A stretch of 64,000 nucleotides of DNA from contig CALZEQ010000004.1 in NCBI GenBank assembly GCA_945641355.1, forward strand, positions 1-64,000. Direction: 5' to 3'. Both the position numbers and the translations under genes were made by a program. This document shows positions 7,542 through 16,243 of the stretch, piece by piece. The notes under the pieces are model-generated. The model ran no database searches, was not told the origin of the DNA, and saw only the letters and a program-made list of their open reading frames with translations. The number at the start of each line of letters is the position of its first letter. The first letter of the stretch is position 1. The DNA comes from an uncultured Mediterranea sp. (GTDB taxonomy: Bacteria > Bacteroidota > Bacteroidia > Bacteroidales > Bacteroidaceae).

Positions 7542-7608
7542 CCCGCGAGTTGGCGGACAGCCCGCCCCGATATATACGAAGAAAAACAAATAAGATAATA
7601 AGAACGAT

Positions 7609-8703
7609 ATGGCAAAAGAAAAAATCATCCTGACGGGCGACCGCCCCACAGGACGCCTACACATCGGACACTTTGTAGGTTCATTGAGAAGAAGAGTCGA
7701 ACTGCAGAATGCCGGCGACTACAAGAAGATGTTTGTATTCATAGCCGACGCACAGGCGCTGACGGACAATATGGACAACCCCGAGAAGGTGCGCCAGAAC
7801 GTCATCGAGGTGGCGCTGGACTATCTGGCCTGCGGACTGAACCCCGCGAAGTGTACCATCTTCATCCAGTCGCAGATACCCGAACTGTGCGAGCTCAGCT
7901 TCTACTACATGGACCTGGTGACCGTGAGCCGCCTGCAACGCAACCCGACGGTGAAGACCGAGATTCAGATGCGCAACTTCGAGACCAGCATCCCTGTGGG
8001 CTTCTTCACCTACCCCATCAGCCAGGCGGCCGACATCACCGCCTTCAAGGCCACCACGGTGCCTGTGGGCGAGGACCAGGAGCCGATGCTGGAGCAGGCA
8101 CGCGAGATAGTGCGCCGCTTCAACAACATCTACGGCGAGACGCTGGTAGAGCCCGAGATACTGCTGCCCGACAACGCCGCCTGCCTGCGCCTGCCCGGCA
8201 CCGACGGCAAGGCCAAGATGAGCAAGAGCCTGGGCAACTGCATCTACCTGTCGGACACGGCCGACGAGGTGCAGAAGAAGATTCGCAGCATGTACACCGA
8301 CCCCGACCACTTGCGCGTGCAAGACCCCGGCAAGATTGAGGGCAACACCGTGTTCACCTACCTGGATGCCTTCTGCCGCCCCGAGCACTTCGGCCTCTAC
8401 CTGCCCGAATACCCCAACCTGGACGAACTGAAGGCGCACTACCGCCGCGGCGGACTGGGCGATGTGAAGGTGAAGAAGTTCCTGAATGCCATCATGGAGG
8501 AGACGCTGGAGCCCATCCGCACACGCCGCAAGGAGTTCGAGAAGGACATCCCCGCCATCTACGACATGCTGAAGCGTGGCTGTGCCGATGCCCGCGAGGC
8601 CGCTGCCGCCACGCTGGACGAGGTGCGCCGTGCCATGAAGATCAACTACTTTGACGATGCCGACCTGATAGCCGAGCAGGCCCAGCGTTTCCGTCAGGGC
8701 TAA
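7609..8703 (+). CDS. trpS: tryptophanyl-tRNA synthetase
   Basis: The 364-residue class I aminoacyl-tRNA synthetase charges tRNA-Trp. The HIGH-type motif is [12 protein letters not shown] (about residues 14-25) and the KMSKS loop is AKMSKSLG (about 203-210). The length fits bacterial TrpRS with a modest insertion. Codon use is strongly G/C-ending compared with the flanking non-coding DNA, as expected for a highly expressed gene. It is monocistronic: promoter in the repeat upstream, strong terminator at 8731-8771 downstream. Confidence 0.96.
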   Translation: MAKEKIILTGDRPTGRLHIGHFVGSLRRRVELQNAGDYKKMFVFIADAQALTDNMDNPEKVRQNVIEVALDYLACGLNPAKCTIFIQSQIPELCELSFYYMDLVTVSRLQRNPTVKTEIQMRNFETSIPVGFFTYPISQAADITAFKATTVPVGEDQEPMLEQAREIVRRFNNIYGETLVEPEILLPDNAACLRLPGTDGKAKMSKSLGNCIYLSDTADEVQKKIRSMYTDPDHLRVQDPGKIEGNTVFTYLDAFCRPEHFGLYLPEYPNLDELKAHYRRGGLGDVKVKKFLNAIMEETLEPIRTRRKEFEKDIPAIYDMLKRGCADAREAAAATLDEVRRAMKINYFDDADLIAEQAQRFRQG

Positions 8704-8730
8704 TCTGACTGTCTATCTTCATACAAAAAA

Positions 8731-8771
8731 ATGCGTTTCCGGGGCTGTACGGAAACGCATTTCTTTTTTTT
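8731..8771. terminator. bidirectional rho-independent terminator
   Basis: ATGCGTTTCC-GGGGCTGTAC-GGAAACGCAT is a perfect 10-base stem, flanked by an A-run on the left and a T-run on the right. It can end trpS on plus and the smalltalk gene on minus. Confidence 0.9.
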
Positions 8772-8773
8772 CA

Positions 8774-8884
8774 TTATCGGCAGGCCGATACGCCCAGTGC
8801 GCCTGCCACCGCCGATGCCACGGCGATGACGATTTTCAGCAGCAGGTCCCAGCTGAAGCCTTTCTTCTTGGTAGTATTGTCCAT
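8774..8884 (-). CDS. smalltalk protein (36 residues)
   Basis: This gene is too short for the ORF track. The frame MDNTTKKKGFSWDLLLKIVI and onward ends in GALGVSACR. It has a basic N-terminus, one hydrophobic helix (about residues 13-32) and a C-terminal Cys-Arg. This is the pattern of the Bacteroidota 'smalltalk' family of tiny proteins, whose role is unknown. It stops just before the bidirectional terminator. The function is not inferred. Confidence 0.8.
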   Translation of the reverse strand: MDNTTKKKGFSWDLLLKIVIAVASAVAGALGVSACR

Positions 8885-8983
8885 GTTGTTCAATTTAAAA
8901 TATAGGGGTGCAACATATTGCATTCCTACTTGTCACTTGTAGCTTGTAACTCGTAACTGAAAAAGCACCATCGGAGCAGGCAT

Positions 8984-9025
8984 AAAAAAAGTACTGCCCG
9001 ATACCTTCACAGGCCGGGGCAGCAC
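8984..9025 (-). terminator. terminator of gdhA
   Basis: On the minus strand, GTGCTGCCCCGGCCTGTGAA reads into a hairpin closed by GGGCAGTAC and is followed by TTTTTTT. It sits 78 bases after the gdhA stop. Confidence 0.75.
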
Positions 9026-9102
9026 AAACCACAAATACAAATACAACTAAACAAAGTTTCTTATTTAAGTACCGCATGTCTGCGACATACGGTCAGTCAG
9101 CA

Positions 9103-10440
9103 TCAGATAATGCCCTGGCCCATCATGGCGTGAGCCACCTTCATGAAGCCGGCGATGTTGGCGCCCTTCACATAGTTGATGTAGCCGTCGGGCTCGGTGC
9201 CGTACTTCACGCACTGAGCGTGGATGCCGTGCATGATGGTGTGCAACTTCTCATCGACCTCGGCTGCGCTCCAACTCAGGTGCATGGCGTTCTGGCTCAT
9301 CTCCAGACCGCTGGTAGCTACACCACCTGCATTGACGGCCTTGCCGGGTGCATACATTATCTTGTTCTCGATGAAGAGGTCGATGGCTTCGGGCGTACAT
9401 CCCATGTTCGAGATTTCGCCTACGCAGGTTACCTGGTTGTCAATCAGATGACGGGCATCCTCGCCGTTCAGCTCGTTCTGCGTTGCACACGGCAGGGCAA
9501 TGTCTACCTTCACCTCCCAAGGACGCTTGCCGGCTACGAAGGTAGCGCCGGGGAACTCGTCGGCATACGGAGCCACGATGTCGTTGCCCGAAGCACGCAG
9601 TTCCAGCATATAGTCAATCTTCTCGCCGCTGATGCCGTCGGGGTCGTAGATGTAACCGTCGGGACCCGAGATGGTCACTACCTTGGCACCCAACTGGGTA
9701 GCCTTGGTCACGGCACCCCAAGCCACGTTGCCGAAGCCCGATACGGCCACCGTCTTGCCCTTGATGTCGATGCCCTTGGTCTGCAGCATCTGGTTGACGA
9801 AGTAGAGGCCGCCGAAGCCGGTTGCCTCGGGACGGATGAGCGAACCGCCAAACTCCAGGCCCTTGCCGGTGAAGGTGCCTGTAAACTCGCGGGTCAGCTT
9901 CTTATACATACCGAACATATAGCCCACTTCGCGACCGCCTACGCCGATATCGCCTGCGGGAACATCCATGTCGGGACCCAGATGACGCCACAACTCCAAG
10001 ATGAAAGCCTGGCAGAAGCGCATGATTTCAGCGTCGCTCTTGCCGCGCGGAGAGAAGTCGGAACCACCCTTGCCACCACCCATAGGCAGTGTAGTCAAGG
10101 CATTCTTGAAGGTCTGCTCAAAGCCCAGGAACTTCAGGATGGAGAGGTTCACGGATGCATGGAAACGAATACCGCCCTTGTAGGGGCCGATGGCATTGTT
10201 GAACTGAACGCGGTAACCCAAGTTGGTCTGTACCTCGCCCTTGTCGTCTACCCACGTCACACGGAAGGTGAAGATGCGATCAGGCTCCACCAGCCGTTCG
10301 ATAATCTTTGCTTTTTCGAACTCGGGATGTTGGTTGTAGATTCCCTCGATAGACAAAAGGACTTCTTTCACTGCCTGCAAATACTCGGATTCACCAGGAT
10401 GTTTTGCCTCTAAAGAGGCCATAATACGTTCGATATTCAT
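9103..10440 (-). CDS. gdhA: NADP-specific glutamate dehydrogenase
   Basis: The 445-residue hexameric glutamate dehydrogenase aminates 2-oxoglutarate with ammonia. The substrate-binding motif is LPMGGGKGGSDFSPRGKSD (about residues 117-135), with the active-site lysine in GGGKGG and a later nucleotide-binding fold around KTVAVSGFGNVAWGA. The length equals the family norm. In Bacteroides this is the main ammonia-assimilation route at high ammonia, complementing GlnN elsewhere in the window. It is monocistronic with its own promoter and terminator. Confidence 0.96.
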   Translation of the reverse strand: MNIERIMASLEAKHPGESEYLQAVKEVLLSIEGIYNQHPEFEKAKIIERLVEPDRIFTFRVTWVDDKGEVQTNLGYRVQFNNAIGPYKGGIRFHASVNLSILKFLGFEQTFKNALTTLPMGGGKGGSDFSPRGKSDAEIMRFCQAFILELWRHLGPDMDVPAGDIGVGGREVGYMFGMYKKLTREFTGTFTGKGLEFGGSLIRPEATGFGGLYFVNQMLQTKGIDIKGKTVAVSGFGNVAWGAVTKATQLGAKVVTISGPDGYIYDPDGISGEKIDYMLELRASGNDIVAPYADEFPGATFVAGKRPWEVKVDIALPCATQNELNGEDARHLIDNQVTCVGEISNMGCTPEAIDLFIENKIMYAPGKAVNAGGVATSGLEMSQNAMHLSWSAAEVDEKLHTIMHGIHAQCVKYGTEPDGYINYVKGANIAGFMKVAHAMMGQGII

Positions 10441-10511
10441 AATATTACGTTGTTAAAGGTTTAAATCGCCTGTTTTAAGTTTACTAATCAAAATGTCACC
10501 AAACGACCCTG

Positions 10512-10519
10512 CAAATATA
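10512..10519 (-). promoter_or_regulatory. -7 box upstream of gdhA
   Basis: On the minus strand this reads TATATTTG, about 72 bases before the start. The 73-residue ORF covering this area is rejected because the promoter lies inside it. Confidence 0.6.
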
Positions 10520-10787
10520 GGTATTCTTTTTATATCCACTGCATCGAAAGGCGAATATTTGATTAAATAATGATAAAATGTCAATAAAAGGTCCTCATCT
10601 GTCCATCCGGAGAGGTCATTTCCGCAGCCGGGCGGAGGGGACAACACCCGTTTTCCCGCCTCTAAGATAGGCATATTATTTAAAATGACAGCACGTTTTT
10701 GGCATTATTTTTCAGAATCGGAGCATTTCGGCTGTCGGAAGTGAAATTTTTCGGTGCCGTGCCGACCTATTATCGCGGATTTATCCG

Positions 10788-10795
10788 TAAGTTTG
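10788..10795 (+). promoter_or_regulatory. -7 box upstream of the PEP-synthase-like gene
   Basis: TAAGTTTG fits the consensus 39 bases before the start at 10835. Confidence 0.55.
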
Positions 10796-10834
10796 CATCC
10801 GTAAAAAAACGAATGAACAAATCGCGAGAATACC

Positions 10835-13807
10835 ATGCTCAGCAAGTTTAAATTGAACCAGCTCTACTTCAAGGACACGCAGTTCGCCAACCTGATGACG
10901 CGACGCATCTTCAACGTCCTGCTGATAGCCAACCCGTACGATGCCTTCATGCTGGAGGACGACGGGCGCATCGACGAAAAGATTTTCAACGAATACACCT
11001 CCCTCTCGCTGCGCTACCCACCCCGATTCACGCAGGTGTCCACCTGTGACGAAGCACTGGCCCAACTGGAGGCCTTGCCCTTTGACCTCATCATCTGCAT
11101 GCCCGGCACGGGCGACAACGAGGGGTTTGAAGTGGCCCGCACCATCAAGAGCCAATACCAGCAGATACCGATGGTGATACTGACCCCCTTCAGCCACGGC
11201 ATCACCCAACGCATCGTGGGCGAAGACCTCAGCCCCTTTGAGTACGTGTTCTGCTGGCTGGGCAACACCGACCTGCTGATGTCCATCATCAAGCTGATAG
11301 AGGACAAGATGAACCTGGAGCACGACGTCAACGAGGTGGGCGTGCAGCTCATCCTGCTGGTGGAGGACAGCATCCGCTTCTACTCCTCCATCCTGCCCAA
11401 CCTCTACAAGTTCGTGCTGAGGCAGAGCCAGGAATTCTCCACCGAAGCCCTGAACGCCCACCAGCGCACGCTGCGCATGAGGGGACGGCCCAAGATAGTG
11501 CTGGCACGCAACTACGAAGAGGCCATCGGCCTGTACGAGAAGTACAAGAACAACATACTGGGCGTCATCACCGACGTGCGCTTCCCCCGCACCGACCGCG
11601 GCGAGAAGGACGGACTGGCCGGCATCAAGCTGTGTGCCGCCATCCGCAAGGAGGACCCCTTCGTGCCCCTCATCATACAGAGCAGCGAGTCGGAGAACGT
11701 GGCCTACGCCGCCAAGTACGAGGCTGCCTTCATAGACAAGAACTCGAAGAAGATGGACGTGGACCTGCGACGCACCATCATGGAGAACTTCGGATTCGGC
11801 GACTTCATCTTCCGCAACCCCGACACGCTGGAGGAGATAGCCCGCGTGAAGAACCTGAAGGAGCTGCAGAACATCCTGTTCGCCATTCCGGCCGAATCGT
11901 TCCTGTACCACATCAGCCGCAACCACGTCAGCCGCTGGCTCTACTCGCGGGCCATGTTCCCCGTGGCCGAATTTCTGAAGCCCATCACCTGGAACAGCCT
12001 GCAGGATGTGGACGCACACCGCAAAATCATCTTCGAAGCCATCGTGAAGTACCGCAAGATGAAGAACCAGGGTGTGGTGGCCGTATTCAAGCGCGACCGC
12101 TTTGACCGCTACTCCAACTTTGCCCGCATCGGCGACGGCTCGCTGGGCGGCAAGGGGCGCGGTCTGGCCTTCATCGACAACCTGGTGAAGCGTCATCCCG
12201 AGTTCGAGGAGTTTGAGAACGCACGGGTGGCCATCCCCAAGACCATCGTGCTCTGTACCGACGTGTTTGACGAGTTCATGGACACCAACAACCTCTACCA
12301 GGTGGCCCTGTCGGACGCAGAGGACGACGTCATCCTGCGCTACTTCCTGAAGGCCAAGCTGCCCGACCGGCTGGTGGAGGACTTCTTCACCTTCTTCGAT
12401 GTGGTGAAGTCGCCCATTGCCATCCGCTCCAGCTCGCTGCTGGAAGACTCGCACTACCAGCCCTTCGCCGGCATATACAATACTTATATGATACCCTATC
12501 TGGACGACAAGTACGAAATGCTGCGTATGCTGTCCGATGCCATCAAGGGAGTGTACGCCTCGGTCTTCTTCCGCGACTCGAAGGCCTACATGCAAGCCAC
12601 CAGCAACGTCATCGACCAGGAGAAGATGGCCGTCATCCTGCAAGAGGTGGTGGGCAACTACTACGGCGACCGCTACTACCCCTCCATGGCCGGTGTGGCA
12701 CGCTCGCTCAACTACTACCCCATAGGCGACGAACGGGCCGAAGAGGGCATCGTGAACCTGGCGCTGGGTCTGGGCAAGTACATCGTGGACGGCGGACTGA
12801 CGCTACGCTTCTCGCCCTACCACCCCAACCAGGTGCTGCAGACCAGCGAGATGGAGATAGCTCTGCGCGAGACGCAGACGCGCTTCTACGCCCTGGACCT
12901 GCGCAACGCGGGCCACAACTTCTCCATCGACGACGGATTCAACCTGCTGAAGCTGCCTGTCAAGGAGGCCGAAAAAGACGGAGCCCTCAACTACATCGCC
13001 TCCACCTACGACCCCTACGACCAGATTATACGCGACGGCATCTACCCCGGCGGACGCAAGGTCATCACCTTTGCCAACATCCTGCAGCACGACGTCTTCC
13101 CCCTGCCGCGCATCCTGCAGCTGGCACTGAAGTACGGACAACAAGAGATGCGACGCCCCGTGGAGATAGAGTTTGCCGCTACGCTGAGCCGCGAGAAGGA
13201 CAAGACCGGCACCTTCTACCTGCTGCAGATACGCCCCATCGTGGACAGCAAGGAGATGCTGGACGAGGATCTCAGCCTCATCCCCGACGACCGGCTGCTG
13301 CTGCGCTCGAACAACTCGCTGGGACACGGCATCATGACCGACCTGTGCGACGTGGTATATGTGAAGACCGACCACTACAGTGCCTCGCACAATCAGGAGA
13401 TAGCCTGGGAGATAGAGAAACTGAACCAACAGTTCCTCAACGAAGGGAAAAACTACATACTGGTAGGACCCGGACGGTGGGGCAGCAGCGACACCTGGCT
13501 GGGCATCCCCGTGAAGTGGCCGCACATCAGCGCCGCCCGCGTCATTGTGGAGGCAGGACTCACCAACTACCGTGTTGACCCCAGCCAGGGGACGCACTTC
13601 TTCCAGAACCTCACCTCGTTCGGCGTAGGCTACTTCACCATCAATGCCTACATGAACGACGGACTGTACAACCAGGAGTTCCTCAACAGCCAGCCGGCCC
13701 TGCACGAGACGCAGTATCTGCGCCACATACACTTCGACACGCCGCTGACCGTCAAGATGGACGGGAAGAAGAAACAGGGCGTGGTGATGCTGCCCCAAAG
13801 CTTGTAG
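10835..13807 (+). CDS. dual receiver-like / pyruvate-phosphate-dikinase N-terminal domain protein
   Basis: The 990-residue cytoplasmic protein has two N-terminal receiver-like domains. In the first (about residues 25-150) the phospho-acceptor Asp position appears replaced (FDLIICMPG). The second (about 168-320) keeps VITDV with Asp247 and a Lys (FIDKNS). After a linker comes a PPDK/PEP-synthase ATP-grasp N-terminal domain (about 432-860) with GDGSLGGKGRGLAF, AIRSSSLLEDS and the ending LLQIRPIVDS. The phosphohistidine and PEP/pyruvate TIM-barrel domains of true PPDK are absent, so it cannot be a complete PEP synthase. The type is seen across Bacteroidales, but its activity is unknown to me. 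Monocistronic. Confidence 0.85.
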   Translation: MLSKFKLNQLYFKDTQFANLMTRRIFNVLLIANPYDAFMLEDDGRIDEKIFNEYTSLSLRYPPRFTQVSTCDEALAQLEALPFDLIICMPGTGDNEGFEVARTIKSQYQQIPMVILTPFSHGITQRIVGEDLSPFEYVFCWLGNTDLLMSIIKLIEDKMNLEHDVNEVGVQLILLVEDSIRFYSSILPNLYKFVLRQSQEFSTEALNAHQRTLRMRGRPKIVLARNYEEAIGLYEKYKNNILGVITDVRFPRTDRGEKDGLAGIKLCAAIRKEDPFVPLIIQSSESENVAYAAKYEAAFIDKNSKKMDVDLRRTIMENFGFGDFIFRNPDTLEEIARVKNLKELQNILFAIPAESFLYHISRNHVSRWLYSRAMFPVAEFLKPITWNSLQDVDAHRKIIFEAIVKYRKMKNQGVVAVFKRDRFDRYSNFARIGDGSLGGKGRGLAFIDNLVKRHPEFEEFENARVAIPKTIVLCTDVFDEFMDTNNLYQVALSDAEDDVILRYFLKAKLPDRLVEDFFTFFDVVKSPIAIRSSSLLEDSHYQPFAGIYNTYMIPYLDDKYEMLRMLSDAIKGVYASVFFRDSKAYMQATSNVIDQEKMAVILQEVVGNYYGDRYYPSMAGVARSLNYYPIGDERAEEGIVNLALGLGKYIVDGGLTLRFSPYHPNQVLQTSEMEIALRETQTRFYALDLRNAGHNFSIDDGFNLLKLPVKEAEKDGALNYIASTYDPYDQIIRDGIYPGGRKVITFANILQHDVFPLPRILQLALKYGQQEMRRPVEIEFAATLSREKDKTGTFYLLQIRPIVDSKEMLDEDLSLIPDDRLLLRSNNSLGHGIMTDLCDVVYVKTDHYSASHNQEIAWEIEKLNQQFLNEGKNYILVGPGRWGSSDTWLGIPVKWPHISAARVIVEAGLTNYRVDPSQGTHFFQNLTSFGVGYFTINAYMNDGLYNQEFLNSQPALHETQYLRHIHFDTPLTVKMDGKKKQGVVMLPQSL

Positions 13808-13907
13808 ACAGGCCGCGGAGCGCATACGCTATGGAGAATGCCGTGCGCATCAGGGACAAACGGAATAAAAATTTTCTGTTTTTTGCTTGCATTTCAAATA
13901 AAAGTAT

Positions 13908-13915
13908 TACATTTG
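13908..13915 (+). promoter_or_regulatory. promoter of the aromatic amino acid operon
   Basis: TACATTTG fits TAnnTTTG. A TTTG at 13882-13885 is spaced 22 bases upstream as a -33 element. The predicted transcript starts about 20 bases before the leader peptide ATG. Confidence 0.65.
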
Positions 13916-13942
13916 CCGCGTCATTTAAAGCAAAACGATAGT

Positions 13943-14029
13943 ATGAACTTATTTACTTACGCATATTACTTCTTTTTTTACTTTTACTTTAGCCAGAAAG
14001 TAGAGCGGGAGTTTGTATGTGTCAAGTGA
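13943..14029 (+). CDS. Phe/Tyr-rich leader peptide of the pheA operon
   Basis: The 28-residue frame begins MNLFTYAYYFFFYFYFSQK and ends in VCVK before TGA. Seven Phe and five Tyr make 12 of 28 residues, with nine consecutive aromatic codons (residues 8-16). It lies between a promoter and a terminator that precedes prephenate dehydratase, so it has the position and composition of an attenuator leader peptide. Ribosome stalling at these codons when charged tRNA-Phe or tRNA-Tyr is scarce would be the sensor. The upstream in-frame extension in the track (from 13838) precedes the promoter and is not used. Confidence 0.9.
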   Translation: MNLFTYAYYFFFYFYFSQKVEREFVCVK

Positions 14030-14110
14030 GAGTGACGCTTAAGGACTGAATGAAGGACCAAGTAAAGATATGAATCCCGCTCCAACACCGGTTGGCGCGG
14101 GATTTTTTTT
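14003..14110 (+). promoter_or_regulatory. transcription attenuator: antiterminator and terminator
   Basis: The terminator stem is ATCCCGC-T-CCAAC (14074-14086), loop ACCG, GTTGG-C-GCGGGAT (14091-14103), with one mismatch and a run of eight T. The alternative partner GAGCGGGA at 14003-14010 is exactly complementary to TCCCGCTC at 14075-14082, which would sequester the 5' arm of the terminator. A ribosome stalled at leader codon 16 would cover up to about 14002 and leave 14003-14010 free, so the antiterminator forms. A ribosome at the leader stop (14027-14029) would mask it, so the terminator forms. Confidence 0.85.
14074..14110 (+). terminator. intrinsic terminator within the attenuator
   Basis: A GC-rich 13-position stem with one mismatch, a tetraloop and an eight-T tract ends 35 bases before the prephenate dehydratase start. 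Its position upstream of the gene, not after one, marks it as regulatory. Confidence 0.88.
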
Positions 14111-14144
14111 AATATACCAACGAGATAAACAAAGAACTGAGGCA

Positions 14145-14993
14145 ATGAGAAAGATAGCCATACAAGGAACGCTGGGCTCGTACCACGACATCGCAGCTCA
14201 CAAGTACTTTGAAAACGAAGAGATTGAGCTGATATGCTGCGCCACCTTTGAAGAGGTGTTCGAGTCCATCCGCAGGGACAGCCAGACCATAGGCATGACC
14301 GCCATCGAGAATACCATAGCGGGCAGCCTGCTGCACAACTACGAACTGCTGAAACAGAGCAACGTGCAGATTGTAGGCGAACACAAGCTGCGCATCTCGC
14401 ACAGCATCTGCTGCCTGCCCGAGGAGGGATGGGACGACCTGACGGAGGTGAACTCGCACCCCATCGCCCTGATGCAGTGCCGCGAGTTCCTGAGCCAGCA
14501 CCCGCAGATGAAGGTGGTAGAGGCCGAGGACACAGCCCTAAGCGCGGAAATCATCCGACGCGGACACCTGAAGGGACACGCTGCCATCTGCTCGAAGGCG
14601 GCCGCCGAGCTGTATGGCATGAAGGTGCTGCAGGAAGGCATCGAGACGAACAAGCACAACTTCACCCGATTCCTGGTGGTGGCCGACCCCTGGCAGGTGG
14701 ACGAGCTGAACCGCCACCGCGGGCACGAGGTGAACAAGGCCAGTATGGTATTCACCCTGCCCCATACCGAAGGAAGCCTCTCGCAGGTTCTCTCCATCTT
14801 GTCGTTCTATCACATTAACCTGACCAAAATCCAGTCGCTCCCCATCATCGGACGCGAGTGGGAGTATCAGTTCTATGTAGATGTGGTGTTCGACAACGTG
14901 CTGAGATACAAGCAGTCTATCGCCGCCATTACCCCACTGACCAAAGAACTTAAAATATTAGGAGAATACGAAGATGGAAAATCAAGCATCTGA
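14145..14993 (+). CDS. pheA: prephenate dehydratase
   Basis: The 282-residue enzyme converts prephenate to phenylpyruvate. It starts with KIAIQGTLGSYHDIAA, has IPIENT-like AIENTIAGSL, and the catalytic NKHNFTRFLVV motif (about residues 175-185). A C-terminal ACT domain (about 198-275, GSLSQVLSILSFYHINLTKI) normally binds phenylalanine for feedback inhibition. There is no chorismate mutase domain here; that activity is fused to DAHP synthase two genes downstream. I chose the ATG at 14145 because the earlier in-frame codons lie inside the attenuator. It overlaps the next start by 20 bases. Confidence 0.95.
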   Translation: MRKIAIQGTLGSYHDIAAHKYFENEEIELICCATFEEVFESIRRDSQTIGMTAIENTIAGSLLHNYELLKQSNVQIVGEHKLRISHSICCLPEEGWDDLTEVNSHPIALMQCREFLSQHPQMKVVEAEDTALSAEIIRRGHLKGHAAICSKAAAELYGMKVLQEGIETNKHNFTRFLVVADPWQVDELNRHRGHEVNKASMVFTLPHTEGSLSQVLSILSFYHINLTKIQSLPIIGREWEYQFYVDVVFDNVLRYKQSIAAITPLTKELKILGEYEDGKSSI

Positions 14994-16197
14994 CCATAAC
15001 AAGCTGCTGACGGCCCATGCAGAAGGCATCCGGCCGGCCGACCGCCTGAGCGGTGTCAGCGAATACTACTTTTCACGCAAGCTGAAGGAGGTGGCACGCA
15101 TGAATGCCGAAGGCCGCGACGTCATCAGTCTGGGCATCGGAAGCCCCGACATGCCCCCTTCTGCCCCCACCATCGAGACGCTGTGCCGCGAGGCGCAAAA
15201 CCCCGACGGACACGGTTATATGCCCTACATCGGCATACCCGAACTGCGGCGGAGCTTTGCCACATGGTATCAGAAATGGTACGGCGTGACGTTGGACCCG
15301 AACTCGGAGATACAACCGTTGATAGGCTCGAAAGAGGGCATCCTGCACGTAACGCTGGCCTTTGTGAATCCTGGCGAGCAAGTGCTGGTGCCCAACCCCG
15401 GCTACCCCACCTACACCTCGCTGAGCACCCTGCTGGGAGCGGAGGTGGTACACTACAACCTGCGCGAGGAGCAAGGATGGATGCCCGATTTCGAGGAGCT
15501 GGAGCGGATGGACCTGAGCCGCGTGAAGCTGATGTGGACCAACTATCCCAACATGCCGACCGGCGCCAACGCCACCCCCGAGCTGTACGAACGGCTGGTG
15601 GCCTTTGCCCGACGCAAAGGCATCGTCATCGTCAACGACAACCCGTATAGCTTCATACTGAACGACCATCCGCTGAGCATCCTCAGCGTACCTGGTGCCA
15701 AGGAGTGCTGCATCGAGTTCAACTCCATGAGCAAGAGCCACAACATGCCGGGCTGGCGCATCGGTATGCTGGCCTCGAACGCCGACTTCATCCAATGGGT
15801 GCTGAAGGTGAAGAGCAACATTGACAGCGGCATGTTCCGCGCCATGCAGTTGGCCGCCGCCACCGCCTTGGATGCCGGAGAAGAGTGGTACGAAGGCAAC
15901 AACCGCAACTACCGCAACCGCCGGCGGCTGGCAGGGGAAATCATGCAGGCACTGGGCTGCACCTACGACGAGAAGCAGGTGGGCATGTTCCTGTGGGGAC
16001 GCATACCCGACTCGTATGCCGACGTGGAGGAGCTGACGGAACGAGTGCTGCACGAGGCCCGCGTCTTCATCACGCCTGGATTCATCTTCGGCAGCAACGG
16101 GAAGCGATACATCCGCATCTCCCTCTGCTGCAAAGACGCCAAGCTGGAAGAGGCCCTGCGCAGAATCAAGGAATTAGGACTGAACGGATGTGCCTGA
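14974..16197 (+). CDS. PLP-dependent class I/II aminotransferase
   Basis: The 407-residue fold-type I aminotransferase has the PLP lysine in NSMSKSHNMPGWRIG (about Lys254), the DNPYS motif and a C-terminal substrate Arg (KRYIRISLC). Position within the aromatic operon, between prephenate dehydratase and DAHP synthase, suggests that it transaminates phenylpyruvate and 4-hydroxyphenylpyruvate to Phe and Tyr. The sequence family also includes aspartate and LL-diaminopimelate aminotransferases, so specificity is inferred from context. It overlaps pheA by 20 bases, indicating translational coupling. Confidence 0.9.
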   Translation: MENQASDHNKLLTAHAEGIRPADRLSGVSEYYFSRKLKEVARMNAEGRDVISLGIGSPDMPPSAPTIETLCREAQNPDGHGYMPYIGIPELRRSFATWYQKWYGVTLDPNSEIQPLIGSKEGILHVTLAFVNPGEQVLVPNPGYPTYTSLSTLLGAEVVHYNLREEQGWMPDFEELERMDLSRVKLMWTNYPNMPTGANATPELYERLVAFARRKGIVIVNDNPYSFILNDHPLSILSVPGAKECCIEFNSMSKSHNMPGWRIGMLASNADFIQWVLKVKSNIDSGMFRAMQLAAATALDAGEEWYEGNNRNYRNRRRLAGEIMQALGCTYDEKQVGMFLWGRIPDSYADVEELTERVLHEARVFITPGFIFGSNGKRYIRISLCCKDAKLEEALRRIKELGLNGCA

Positions 16198-16243
16198 CTT
16201 TCAATTTTAAACTTTAAATATTAAATTATACATTATAGATTAT

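Larger units (their letters stand above)
7207..7608. other. non-coding stretch upstream of trpS
   Basis: It contains no convincing gene; the ORFs in the track here are low-complexity or repeat-derived. It holds two direct copies of a 51-base repeat (7339-7389 and 7479-7529), a long promoter-like repeat between them, and the trpS promoter. Confidence 0.6.

Noticed and set aside
9076-10413. 445-residue plus-strand ORF opposite gdhA
   Set aside because: Shadow frame of gdhA caused by its codon bias; it has no protein-family features.
10453-10674. 73-residue ORF upstream of gdhA
   Set aside because: It overlaps the gdhA promoter box and has no family features; more likely leader sequence.
10781-12643. 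620-residue minus-strand ORF opposite the PPDK-like gene
   Set aside because: Shadow of a G/C-biased coding region; low-complexity His/Val/Leu content.
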